9,693 nt of DNA from Oribacterium sp. UBA5894 (GCA_002431355.1 DJEQ01000009.1:11143-20835), one strand, 5' to 3'; shown: positions 1 to 6,861, counted from the stretch's first letter. Numbers and translations are program-made. Notes: a model not told the origin generated them from the letters alone.

Positions 1-1128
1 AGTAAATGGCATATCCATGGCTGGTTTGCGACAGCCGGGGCCTATCTTCTCATGATGTATTACACCACGGTTTCCGGATGGATGCTGTCGTACTTTTTCA
101 AATTTCTGCTGGGTACCTTTGACGGACTCAGTACCGAGGCCGCAGATGGTGTCTTCACTGCACTTCTCAACTCGCCAGAGGAGATGATGCTGGCCATGGC
201 GGTGACCGTACTCGTGGGCTTCCTGGTGTGCTCCTTCGGTCTGCAGAAGGGACTGGAGAAGGTGACCACCGTCATGATGACCGCGCTCCTCGCCCTGATC
301 GTCGTACTGGCGCTTCACAGTCTGACGCTGCCGAACTCTGCAGAGGGCACGCGCTTCTATCTGGTGCCGAGCCTTCAGCGTGTGGCTGAGCAGGGAAATG
401 GAAATATGCTGAAGGGCTTCGGCTCCGTGATTTCCGCGGCCATGAACCAGGCCTTCTTTACATTGAGCCTTGGTATCGCCTGCATTGAAATTTTCGGCTC
501 CTACATGGCGGACGACTTTACGCTGGCCGGTGAATCCGCGCGGATCTGTATCCTCGATACCTTCGTGGCCATCATGTCCGGACTCATCATTTTCCCGGCC
601 TGCTTTGCCTTCAATGTACAGCCGGATGCGGGCCCAAGCCTCATCTTTCTGACATTGCCGAAGGTCTTCATGAACATGGCGGGTGGACGCCTCTGGGGAA
701 CCATGTTCTTCCTGTTCATGAGCTTCGCAAGCTTCAGCACGGTCATTACGGTGTTTGAGAATCTGCTGTCGACCTCCATCGATAACTTCGGATGGACACG
801 AAAGAAGGCGGTTCTCTGGAACTGCATCTTCGTACTGATCGCGAGCATCCCATGTGTGCTCGGCTTTAACCTCTGGTCCGGTGTGGGTCTCATCGGTGGA
901 CGTGATGTGCTGGATTCCGAGGATTTCATCGTTTCGAATCTGCTTCTTCCGGGCGGCTCGCTGGTGTACCTCCTGTTCTGCGTGAGCAAGTGGGGCTGGG
1001 GCTTCGACCATTACCTCGCCGAGTGTAATAAGGGCGAGGGCCTGAAGCTTCCGAAGGCACTGAAGCCGTATCTTCAGTTTGTACTGCCGGTACTGATCCT
1101 CATCATTCTGATTCAGGGCCTGATCTAA
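1..1128 (+). CDS. Sodium-dependent transporter, NSS (SNF) family, 3' part only
   Basis: The reading frame is open from base 1 (it begins SKWHIHGWFATAGAYLL), so the true start lies upstream and 375 residues are seen. Nine hydrophobic segments are visible, roughly at window residues 10-35, 65-80, 90-110, 145-170, 180-205, 230-255, 265-290, 305-330 and 355-373. The first resembles TM3 of NSS proteins, so nine remaining segments would fit an 11-helix bacterial NSS transporter. Such proteins co-transport sodium with an amino acid or similar small solute across the inner membrane. Supporting traits are the helix with MSFASFSTVITVFENL (TM8-like, where the family places sodium ligands), the GWGFDHYLAECNKGEGLKLP loop and the short hydrophobic C-terminus. 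The substrate cannot be told from this fragment. The gene has no functional link to the downstream operon. Its stop codon lies one base before the long palindrome, and I see no separate conventional terminator. Confidence 0.88.
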   Translation, partial: SKWHIHGWFATAGAYLLMMYYTTVSGWMLSYFFKFLLGTFDGLSTEAADGVFTALLNSPEEMMLAMAVTVLVGFLVCSFGLQKGLEKVTTVMMTALLALIVVLALHSLTLPNSAEGTRFYLVPSLQRVAEQGNGNMLKGFGSVISAAMNQAFFTLSLGIACIEIFGSYMADDFTLAGESARICILDTFVAIMSGLIIFPACFAFNVQPDAGPSLIFLTLPKVFMNMAGGRLWGTMFFLFMSFASFSTVITVFENLLSTSIDNFGWTRKKAVLWNCIFVLIASIPCVLGFNLWSGVGLIGGRDVLDSEDFIVSNLLLPGGSLVYLLFCVSKWGWGFDHYLAECNKGEGLKLPKALKPYLQFVLPVLILIILIQGLI

Positions 1129-1129
1129 A

Positions 1130-1436
1130 GCGACCGCCCCGGGCGTGGGGCGTCCTATAGGGGACGCGCGAGGGCTTGGAGGGTGGAGGCCAGAAACCAT
1201 ACGGAGAGTCCGCGAAAAAATCAAGCCAGGTCCCCTTAGCGACACTTAGAGTGATTTTTCCTTGGCACCCTCTGTCAACGTCGCGTTTTCATCAGGAAAA
1301 CGCGACGATTGCAGAGGGCTTAGTGTCGCTTAGGGTCCCTGGCTTTGATTTTTCAGGACTCGCAGTACTGGTTTCTGGACCCACCCTCTAAGCCCTCCCG
1401 CGCACACAGACGGCTCTGCCACACCCGGGGCTTCGC
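1130..1436. repeat. Long imperfect palindrome (foldback element, about 300 bp), copy 1
   Basis: Nearly the whole stretch between the transporter stop and the rimP promoter folds back on itself around an apex at 1291-1295 (loop ATCAG). Paired blocks from inside to outside are: 1279-1290 with 1296-1307 (12 bp perfect, CGTCGCGTTTTC); CCCTCTG at 1268-1274 with CAGAGGG at 1311-1317; the CTTAGCGACACT region near 1235-1246 with 1322-1334; GCCAGG and the A-rich tract at 1214-1230 with 1337-1354; GAGTCC at 1206-1211 with the GGACTC near 1357; CAGAAACCA at 1191-1199 with 1369-1377; 1171-1186 with 1381-1396 (16 positions, one G-T wobble); GCGCG at 1166-1170 with 1399-1403; and 1137-1148 with 1419-1430 (11 of 12). 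The outer ends GCGA/TCGC at 1130 and 1436 also match. The left arm is about 20 bp longer because of an unpaired stretch near 1247-1265. No coding sequence or transposase lies inside. It may be a MITE-like element, a structured RNA or a bulky terminator. The structure is directly visible; its function is unknown. Confidence 0.85.
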
Positions 1437-1457
1437 AGGGAAAATCCGCGAAAAGCC

Positions 1458-1486
1458 TTGCATTGCGGGAGCCCCCGTGCTATAAA
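1458..1486 (+). promoter_or_regulatory. Predicted sigma-A promoter of the rimP-nusA-infB operon
   Basis: A TTGCAT -35 box at 1458-1463 is followed, after exactly 17 bp, by a TATAAA -10 box at 1481-1486. This is close to the vegetative consensus TTGACA-N17-TATAAT. Transcription would start near 1492-1494 and give a leader of about 70 nt carrying the hairpin at 1506-1542. The promoter sits about 20 bp beyond the right end of the long palindrome and is the only good promoter seen upstream of the operon. Confidence 0.7.
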
Positions 1487-1505
1487 TATAGAGTATTTGT
1501 TGACT

Positions 1506-1542
1506 AGTTAAAGGAGCAGGCGTTTCGCCCGCTCCTTTAACT
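1506..1542 (+). promoter_or_regulatory. rimP leader hairpin with Shine-Dalgarno-like and anti-Shine-Dalgarno-like arms
   Basis: The arms GTTAAAGGAGCAGGCG (1507-1522) and CGCCCGCTCCTTTAAC (1526-1541) pair over 16 positions with a single A-C mismatch (1518/1530) and a TTT loop; A1506-T1542 adds one more pair. It is not followed by a U-run, so a simple intrinsic terminator is unlikely. The 5' arm contains AAAGGAG, a perfect Shine-Dalgarno string without a suitably placed start codon. The 3' arm contains CTCCTTT, the anti-Shine-Dalgarno string found at the end of 16S rRNA. TCCTTT at 1533-1538 could instead pair with the rimP site AGAGGA at 1550-1555, using one G-U. A role in transcript stability, attenuation or translational control of rimP is possible but inferred. 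Confidence 0.6.
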
Positions 1543-1549
1543 TGAGTTT

Positions 1550-1555
1550 AGAGGA
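1550..1555 (+). promoter_or_regulatory. Ribosome binding site of rimP
   Basis: AGAGGA lies 7 bases before the ATG at 1563. It decides the start of rimP: the in-frame TTG at 1542 falls at the foot of the leader hairpin, and its only Shine-Dalgarno-like string is buried in the stem. Confidence 0.65.
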
Positions 1556-1562
1556 AAATTCA

Positions 1563-1937
1563 ATGCAGGCAAAGGGCAATTATACCGAAAGAGTAAAAGC
1601 ATATCTTGACAGCATCTGTCCGAAGGAGGGCTATGGTGTCGACAGCGTGACCTTCACGTATGAAAACAGTGAGTGGTACCTGCGCGGCTTCATCTACCGT
1701 CTCGACGGTGTGGACATGACCGTCAACGATTGCGCGAAGATTTCCAGAAGACTTTCGAAGTGGCTGGATCAGGAGGATTTCATTCCAGAGCAGTACATGC
1801 TGGAGGTATGTTCGCTCGGATTTAAGGATCAGCCGGGCAATGAAGATGTGATACCTGAGGATGCGGAGGAAACAGAGACCACGGATACCGAAGAGGACTC
1901 TGACGCTGAAGACACCCATGAAAATGAAGATAAATGA
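1563..1937 (+). CDS. rimP: Ribosome maturation factor RimP, short form without the C-terminal domain
   Basis: The protein has 124 residues; family members usually have about 150. RimP helps late maturation of the 30S subunit in the cytoplasm. Residues 8-87 match its N-terminal alpha/beta domain: a strand with WYLRGFIYRLDG at 38-49, then MTVNDCAKISRRLSKWLDQEDFIP at 52-75 and YMLEV at 78-82. The family hallmark after this point, SSPGLxRPL, is degraded to CSLGFKDQP. The following SH3-like C-terminal domain, which contributes to binding ribosomal protein S12 in studied homologues, is absent. Residues 93-124 are instead almost wholly acidic (Glu/Asp-rich). Only 19 bp separate the stop from nusA, so no remnant of the missing domain can hide behind a frameshift. 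The ATG at 1563 was chosen because of AGAGGA 7 bp upstream. First gene of the operon. The family call is firm from the N-domain and the position before nusA; activity in 30S maturation is less certain. Confidence 0.85.
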   Translation: MQAKGNYTERVKAYLDSICPKEGYGVDSVTFTYENSEWYLRGFIYRLDGVDMTVNDCAKISRRLSKWLDQEDFIPEQYMLEVCSLGFKDQPGNEDVIPEDAEETETTDTEEDSDAEDTHENEDK

Positions 1938-1956
1938 CCGGGAGGGGTAAAAACGA

Positions 1957-3102
1957 ATGAACACTGAACTTAGCGAAGCACTCGACTTACTGGAGAAGGA
2001 AAAAGGAATTTCGAAGCAGTCTCTGATCGAGGCCATTGAGCTGTCTCTGCAGACCGCCTGCAAGAACCATTTCGGTTCTGCAGATAATGTGCGTGTGACG
2101 GTGGATCCGGTAACCTGTGACTATTCCGTGATTGCCGATAAGACGGTAGTGGAAGAGGTTTCCGATAAGAATACTGAAATTTCTCTCGCGGATGCCAGAA
2201 TGATCGACCCGGGCTATACCCTCGGCTCCATCGTACCGATCCCGGTTGACTCGAAGAGCTTCGGTCGTATTGCAACCCAGAATGCAAAGGGCGTCATCGT
2301 ACAGAAGATCCGTGAGGAAGAGCGGAAGGTTCTTTACAAGGAATATTATTCCATGGAGAAGGAGATCGTTACGGGTACCGTGGAGCGTGATACGGGACGT
2401 TCTGTGATTGTCAACCTTGGCAAGGTGGATGGCTATCTTGCAGAGAATGAGCAGATCAAGGGTGAGACCCTGGTGCCGAACGAGCGCATCAAGGTTTATG
2501 TTGTAGAGGTCAGAGACATGCCACGTGGACCGCGTGTGATGATTTCCAGAACCCACCCGGAGCTTGTAAAGCGTCTTTTTGAGGACGAGGTTGCAGAGGT
2601 ACGGGATGGCACCGTAGAGATTAAGGCAATCGCACGTGAGGCGGGCTCCAGAACGAAGATGGCCGTCGTTTCCAACGACCCGGATGTTGATCCGGTAGGC
2701 GCCTGTGTCGGTCTGAACGGCTCTCGTGTCAATGCCATCGTAGATGAGCTTCATGGCGAGAAGATCGATATCATCAATTATGATGAGAACCCGGCCTACC
2801 TGATTGAGAACGCGCTGTCCCCGGCGAAGGTGATTGCCGTTATTGCAGACCAGGATAACAAGGAAGCAATGGTCATCGTTCCGGATAATCAGCTGAGCCT
2901 GGCCATCGGTAAGGAGGGTCAGAATGCACGTCTCAGTGCGAAGCTGACCGGCTATAAGATCGACATCAAGTCGGAGTCCCAGGCACAGGAGCAGGGCATC
3001 TTCGATGAGATGGGCATTGACTACCAGGGCGAGAATGTCGATGAGGAGTATGCAGAGGATGCTGCATATGACGAGACAGCTCAGGAGGGTGAGAACGAGT
3101 AA
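1957..3102 (+). CDS. nusA: Transcription termination/antitermination factor NusA
   Basis: The protein has 381 residues, the length of the Gram-positive form that lacks the C-terminal acidic repeats of enterobacterial NusA. It binds RNA polymerase and nascent RNA and modulates pausing, termination and antitermination. Visible domains are an N-terminal polymerase-binding domain (about 1-130, beginning LSEALDLLEKEKGISK), an S1 RNA-binding domain (about 136-201, EIVTGTVERDTGRSVIVNLGKVDGYL), KH1 (about 218-278, with DPVGACVGLNGSRV near 245-258) and KH2 (about 285-345, with LAIGKEGQNARLSAKLTG near 315-332). A disordered acidic tail of roughly 30 residues follows. A strong GGAGGGG site at 1941-1947, 9 bp from the ATG, fixes the start. 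NusA in other bacteria regulates its own operon through leader signals, which makes the hairpin upstream of rimP of interest. Confidence 0.97.
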   Translation: MNTELSEALDLLEKEKGISKQSLIEAIELSLQTACKNHFGSADNVRVTVDPVTCDYSVIADKTVVEEVSDKNTEISLADARMIDPGYTLGSIVPIPVDSKSFGRIATQNAKGVIVQKIREEERKVLYKEYYSMEKEIVTGTVERDTGRSVIVNLGKVDGYLAENEQIKGETLVPNERIKVYVVEVRDMPRGPRVMISRTHPELVKRLFEDEVAEVRDGTVEIKAIAREAGSRTKMAVVSNDPDVDPVGACVGLNGSRVNAIVDELHGEKIDIINYDENPAYLIENALSPAKVIAVIADQDNKEAMVIVPDNQLSLAIGKEGQNARLSAKLTGYKIDIKSESQAQEQGIFDEMGIDYQGENVDEEYAEDAAYDETAQEGENE

Positions 3103-3107
3103 GCAGC

Positions 3108-3374
3108 ATGAAGAAGGTACCTGAGAGAACCTGCATCGGCTGTGGAGAGAAGAAAGAGAAGCAGGCGCTGATCCGGATCGTACATGAGCCGGATGGGCAC
3201 TTCTCCATCGATCCAAGCGGTCGTAAAAATGGTCGTGGCGCATACATCTGTAAGAATCCGGATTGCCTGGAGAAGGCATTCCGGCGGAAGGCTCTGGAAC
3301 GGTCGTTTAAAGAGGCGATCACGGCAGAGACCTTAGATACACTCAGAGAGGAACTGGAGCAGCTTGACAGATAA
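3108..3374 (+). CDS. rnpM: RNase P modulator RnpM (YlxR family, DUF448)
   Basis: This is a small basic protein of 88 residues. The family signature is clear: RTCIGC at 7-12, LIRIVHEPDG at 21-30, DPSGRKNGRGAYIC at 35-48 and C53. YlxR proteins bind RNA, and in Bacillus the protein has been reported to bind the RNase P RNA and modulate its activity, hence the name RnpM. Cys9, Cys12, Cys48 and Cys53 could form a metal site, which is inference. The ATG lies 5 bp after the nusA stop. The nearest good Shine-Dalgarno string, AGGAGG at 3083-3088, is about 19 bp upstream inside nusA and looks too distant. Expression therefore probably depends on translational coupling to nusA. The gene overlaps the TTG start of the next gene by 11 bp. 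Confidence 0.93.
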   Translation: MKKVPERTCIGCGEKKEKQALIRIVHEPDGHFSIDPSGRKNGRGAYICKNPDCLEKAFRRKALERSFKEAITAETLDTLREELEQLDR

Positions 3375-3684
3375 AATCTATGGATTGCTCGGATTGTGTC
3401 AGCGGGCCGGGAAATGTAAGAGCGGCGAGTTTGCCGTGGAGAAGTCCATTAAGAGCGGAAAGTCATTTCTCGTGATCATCCCGGAGGATGCATCCGATAA
3501 TACAAAAAAGAAGTTTAGAAATATGACCACCTACCGTAGTGTGCCATATCAGGAACTTGGAACCAAGGAAACGCTGGGACACCAGCTGGGGCGGTCAGAG
3601 CGGTCGTCCATAAGCATTGAAGATCAGGGCTTTGCCCAGGCGATGATCAAGTATATTGACGGAGGTAATGTGAATGTCAGATGA
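3364..3684 (+). CDS. ylxQ: L7Ae-like RNA-binding protein YlxQ (ribosomal protein L7Ae/L30e/S12e family)
   Basis: The protein has 106 residues and typical family features: YGLLGLCQRAGKCKSGEFAVEKSIKSGKS near the N-terminus, then IIPEDASDNTKKKF, then a VPYQELGTKETLGHQLG segment. L7Ae-fold proteins bind kink-turn RNA motifs. YlxQ is an RNA-binding member of the nusA operon whose exact partner I cannot tell from sequence. The start is a TTG at 3364 inside the end of rnpM. AGAGAGGA at 3345-3352 lies 11 bp upstream, and no in-frame ATG exists nearby. The 11 bp overlaps at both ends (with rnpM at 3364-3374 and with infB at 3674-3684) indicate translational coupling across the three genes. Confidence 0.9.
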   Translation: MTDKIYGLLGLCQRAGKCKSGEFAVEKSIKSGKSFLVIIPEDASDNTKKKFRNMTTYRSVPYQELGTKETLGHQLGRSERSSISIEDQGFAQAMIKYIDGGNVNVR

Positions 3685-6424
3685 GAACCAGAAAAATTTG
3701 GGAATGAACAGCAAGGATGGCAGCAAGGATAAAGAAGCACCGAAGAAAAAGAAGCTTGCTGTTGTTTTTCATTCGCAGAATTCCGCAAATCATAAGAATC
3801 GCCCACTGGGCTCAAAGTTCGGTGGACATGCGGCACAGGGGACACGGAAGCCGCAGGAAGCAGAGAAGCCGGCTCGGAAGGCCAGCCCGAATGGTCGTCC
3901 GCTGCCACCAGGCACAGCGCGTGTGACGCCGCTGAAGGAGCTGAACGAGATCCAGAAGCGTCAGGAGGCCGAGGAGGCAAGAGCAGAGGCTGCACGGAAG
4001 GCGGCAGAGGAAGAGGCTGCACGAAAGGCTGCCGAAGAGGCACAGAAGGCCGCAGCGGCAGCGAAGGCACTGGCAGAGCATGCGAAGGAAGCAGAGGCAA
4101 AGCCGGTGGAGCAGCGTCCGACCGCTCGTACCTCGGAGCGCCCACAGGGCACCCGTTCCTTCGGTGACCGGAATGGTCAGCGGAGCAGCGATCGTCCACA
4201 GGGTGGTCGCAGCTTCGGCGATCGGAATGGACAGTCCCGTTCCTTCGGTGACCGGAATGGTCAGCGGAGTGGAGATCGTCCACAGGGCGGTCGTCCGTTT
4301 GGTGATCGGAATGGCCAGCAGAGACCGGGTCAGCAGAGACCAGGCCAGCGTCCGGCAGGTACCGGCTTCGGTGCCCGTCGTCCGTCCGGCGCTTCGGCAC
4401 CGGCTGTCGATGTAGCATCGAAGCCGGCCCAGAACCGGGTGGCTCATAAGCCGGCTGCCGGAAAGACCTTCGGCAACAAGAACTTCGATAACGAGAAGGC
4501 CGAGGCAGCAAAGCGGAACCGGAACAACCGGAAGCAGAATAAGTATACTGCTGAGCAGACCTACGAGAGAGCGGATGAGGTAGCCTACAAGAAGAAGACT
4601 GGAAAGGGTGCCTTCATCAAGCCGGAGGTGGTCAAGCCAGTGGAGGAAGAGATCAAGTCCATCACCATTCCAGAGGTTATCACGATCAAGGATCTCGCCG
4701 ATAAGATGCGCGTGAAGGCTGCGGAGATCATCAAGAAGCTCTTCATGCAGGGCAAGATGGTGACACTGAATACAGAGATTTCGTATGAGGATGCCGCGGA
4801 TATTGCGGTAGAGTATGATATCCTCTGCGAGAAGGAAGAAAAGGTCGATGTCATCGCAGAGCTTGTCAAGGATGATGTCGAGGATACGGATGACGAGATG
4901 GTGACAAGACCACCGGTTGTCTGCGTTATGGGTCACGTTGATCATGGTAAGACCTCGATCCTCGATGCGATTCGGAATACCAATGTCACCTCCCGTGAGG
5001 CCGGTGGTATCACACAGTCCATCGGTGCCTACCAGGTAAAGGTGAAGGTGAATGATGAAGACAGAGTCATTACCTTCCTCGATACCCCGGGACACGAGGC
5101 CTTCACCGCCATGCGTATGCGTGGTGCACAGTCCACGGATATTGCCGTTCTGGTTGTTGCATCGGATGATGGTGTCATGCCACAGACGGTTGAGGCAATC
5201 AACCATGCAAAGGCAGCCAATACGCCGATCATCGTCGCCATCAACAAGATGGATAAGCCAACGGCCAACCCGGATAAGGTAAAGCAGGAGCTCATGAAGT
5301 ATGACCTCATTCCGGAGGAGTACGGCGGAGATGTGATCTGCGTGCCGGTATCGGCGAAGACCGGAATGGGCATTGATGATCTGCTTGAAAACATTGTTCT
5401 TCAGGCAGACGTGATGGAGCTCAAGGCCAACCCGAACCGTGCGGCCTATGGCGTTGTCATCGAGGCAGAGCTTGACCGTGGTAAGGGTCCGGTGGCCCGT
5501 CTTCTGGTACAGAAGGGTACGCTTCACCAGGGCGACGTTGTAGCGGTTGGCTCCGCCTATGGTAAGGTGCGTGCGATGACCGATGATAAGGGAAAGCGCA
5601 TTAAAAAGGCCGTACCTTCACAGCCATGCGAGATTCTGGGCCTCAGCTCTGTACCGAATGCAGGTGAGATCTTCCAGGTGAAGGACAATGAGAAGGAGGC
5701 CAAGGCCTATGCCGCTGCCTTCGTCACCGAGAGCAAGCAGAAGATGGTTGAGGAATCCAAGAAGAAGGTATCCCTCGATGCACTGTTTGACCAGATCAAG
5801 GCTGGCGAGATCAAGGAGCTTCCGCTCGTGGTCAAGGCAGATGTACAGGGCTCTGTGGAAGCAGTCAAGGATGCACTGGAGAAGATCAAGAACGACGAAG
5901 TGGCCGTCAAGGTTATTCACTCCGGCGTTGGTGCCATCAATGAGTCGGATGTCGTACTCGCAAGCGCATCCAATGCCATTGTCATCGGCTTCGATGTAAA
6001 GCCGGATGCAACCGCACGTGAGACTGCAGAGCGTGAGCATGTCGATGTTCGTCTCTATGACATCATCTACAAGGCAACCGAGGATATCGAGAATGCCATG
6101 AAGGGCATGCTGGCACCGGTATATGAGGAGAAGGTCATCGGTCATGCCGAGATCCGTCAGATCTTCAAGGCCTCCGGCGTCGGCAACATTGCCGGATGTA
6201 TGGTCAAGGACGGCCAGGTTCAGAGAGGTGCACAGGCACGTATTCTCCGTGGACCGAAGCAGGACAAGATCTGGGAAGGCGCGATTGCTTCTGTCAAGCG
6301 CTTCAAGGACGATGTCAAGGAAGTCAAGGCCGGTTACGAGTGTGGCCTTGTATTCGAGGGCTTCAACGAGATTGAGCTTGAGGATTATGTAGAAGTATAT
6401 GTAATGGAAGAGGTTAAGCGTTGA
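3674..6424 (+). CDS. infB: Translation initiation factor IF-2
   Basis: IF-2 is a GTPase that places initiator fMet-tRNA on the 30S subunit and promotes 50S joining; this one has 916 residues. The long N-terminal part is low complexity: a basic start, an Ala/Lys/Glu helical stretch (about 89-141) and an Arg/Gly/Gln/Pro-rich part with four FGDRNGQ repeats (163-215). An IF2_N domain follows at about 329-385 (ITIKDLADKMRVKAAEIIKKLF). The GTPase motifs are complete: G1 GHVDHGKT at 420-427, G2 GGITQSIG from 444, G3 DTPGHE at 470-475, G4 NKMD at 524-527 and G5 SAK at 560-562. Domains II, III and the fMet-tRNA-binding domain IV follow, ending EVYVMEEVKR. GGAGG at 3661-3665, 8 bp from the ATG, sets the start. 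The stop overlaps the rbfA start by 4 bp. The extended N-terminus is common in Firmicutes; its repeats are not conserved in sequence. Confidence 0.98.
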   Translation: MSDENQKNLGMNSKDGSKDKEAPKKKKLAVVFHSQNSANHKNRPLGSKFGGHAAQGTRKPQEAEKPARKASPNGRPLPPGTARVTPLKELNEIQKRQEAEEARAEAARKAAEEEAARKAAEEAQKAAAAAKALAEHAKEAEAKPVEQRPTARTSERPQGTRSFGDRNGQRSSDRPQGGRSFGDRNGQSRSFGDRNGQRSGDRPQGGRPFGDRNGQQRPGQQRPGQRPAGTGFGARRPSGASAPAVDVASKPAQNRVAHKPAAGKTFGNKNFDNEKAEAAKRNRNNRKQNKYTAEQTYERADEVAYKKKTGKGAFIKPEVVKPVEEEIKSITIPEVITIKDLADKMRVKAAEIIKKLFMQGKMVTLNTEISYEDAADIAVEYDILCEKEEKVDVIAELVKDDVEDTDDEMVTRPPVVCVMGHVDHGKTSILDAIRNTNVTSREAGGITQSIGAYQVKVKVNDEDRVITFLDTPGHEAFTAMRMRGAQSTDIAVLVVASDDGVMPQTVEAINHAKAANTPIIVAINKMDKPTANPDKVKQELMKYDLIPEEYGGDVICVPVSAKTGMGIDDLLENIVLQADVMELKANPNRAAYGVVIEAELDRGKGPVARLLVQKGTLHQGDVVAVGSAYGKVRAMTDDKGKRIKKAVPSQPCEILGLSSVPNAGEIFQVKDNEKEAKAYAAAFVTESKQKMVEESKKKVSLDALFDQIKAGEIKELPLVVKADVQGSVEAVKDALEKIKNDEVAVKVIHSGVGAINESDVVLASASNAIVIGFDVKPDATARETAEREHVDVRLYDIIYKATEDIENAMKGMLAPVYEEKVIGHAEIRQIFKASGVGNIAGCMVKDGQVQRGAQARILRGPKQDKIWEGAIASVKRFKDDVKEVKAGYECGLVFEGFNEIELEDYVEVYVMEEVKR
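4160..4318 (+). repeat. Coding repeat in infB: four FGDRNGQ units
   Basis: Four near-identical 21 bp units encode FGDRNGQ at 4160-4180, 4214-4234, 4244-4264 and 4298-4318 (residues 163-169, 181-187, 191-197 and 209-215). They lie in a larger pattern of SxDRPQGGR spacers: units 1-2 and 3-4 are each 54 bp apart, and units 2-3 are 30 bp apart. The 54 bp period shows an internal duplication. The part just after it, with QQRPG twice, continues the same low-complexity style. The region codes for a flexible, basic linker that probably varies in length between strains. Confidence 0.85.
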
Positions 6425-6828
6425 AAAAGGGTTCTGTAAAAAATACAAGAATTAACGCAGAGGTCATGCGAGAGCTTTCCGTAGCCATCCGTGACCTGAA
6501 GGATCCACGTGTGTCCCCGATGACGTCCGTCACGGGTGCCGAGGTCACACCGGACCTTCAGTACTGTAAGGTTTATATCTCTGTGCTGGGCAGTGAGGAG
6601 TCTCTGGCCAGAACCATGGAGGGACTGAAGGCAGCCAGTGGCTTCCTTCGCCGGGAGCTCGCGCAGACCGTAAACCTCCGTCACACTCCGGAGCTTCAGT
6701 TCGTGGAGGATCACTCCATCCTGTATGGTGCCCATATGGACGAGCTCATCCGGAAGGTGGCTGAGGAGGATGCTGAGAAGCGGGGCGAAGAAGCAGACGC
6801 AGCAGCATCCGAAGAAACAGAGGCATAA
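6421..6828 (+). CDS. rbfA: 30S ribosome-binding factor RbfA
   Basis: The protein has 135 residues with a single KH-type domain. It starts with NTRINAEVMRELSVAIRDLKDPRVSPMTSVTGAEVTPDLQYCKVYISVLG, which is typical of RbfA, and continues with a LRRELAQTVNLRHTPELQFVED segment. RbfA binds the 30S subunit late in assembly and acts on the maturing 5' region of 16S rRNA; it is needed for cold adaptation in several bacteria. The last 20 or so residues form an acidic Ala/Glu-rich tail. The start is a TTG at 6421 that overlaps the infB stop by 4 bases. GGAAGAGG at 6406-6413, 7 bp upstream, supports it, and termination-reinitiation coupling with infB is likely. Confidence 0.95.
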   Translation: MKKGSVKNTRINAEVMRELSVAIRDLKDPRVSPMTSVTGAEVTPDLQYCKVYISVLGSEESLARTMEGLKAASGFLRRELAQTVNLRHTPELQFVEDHSILYGAHMDELIRKVAEEDAEKRGEEADAAASEETEA

Positions 6829-6861
6829 TATCATCGACTTCAGGATTTGATACAAGAGAGC

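Noticed and set aside
1176..1391. A 71-codon open frame on the + strand between the transporter and rimP.
   Set aside because: It lies wholly within the long palindrome, starts without a binding site and has no recognisable protein features. The inverted-repeat constraint explains the sequence.
1542..1562. An upstream in-frame TTG start for rimP adding seven residues.
   Set aside because: It overlaps the foot of the leader hairpin and has no accessible binding site, while AGAGGA is well placed for the ATG at 1563.
1987..3279. A minus-strand open frame (430 codons) opposite nusA and rnpM.
   Set aside because: It is a shadow of nusA with no motifs and crosses a real gene junction.
4137..4350. 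A CRISPR-like pattern of short repeats.
   Set aside because: The repeats are in frame, encode a regular peptide within IF-2 and have uneven, related spacers.
3812..5527. A long minus-strand open frame (571 codons) opposite infB.
   Set aside because: It is antisense to a fully convincing infB. Its Leu/Arg/Ile-rich translation matches no family and is what the complement of this codon usage gives.
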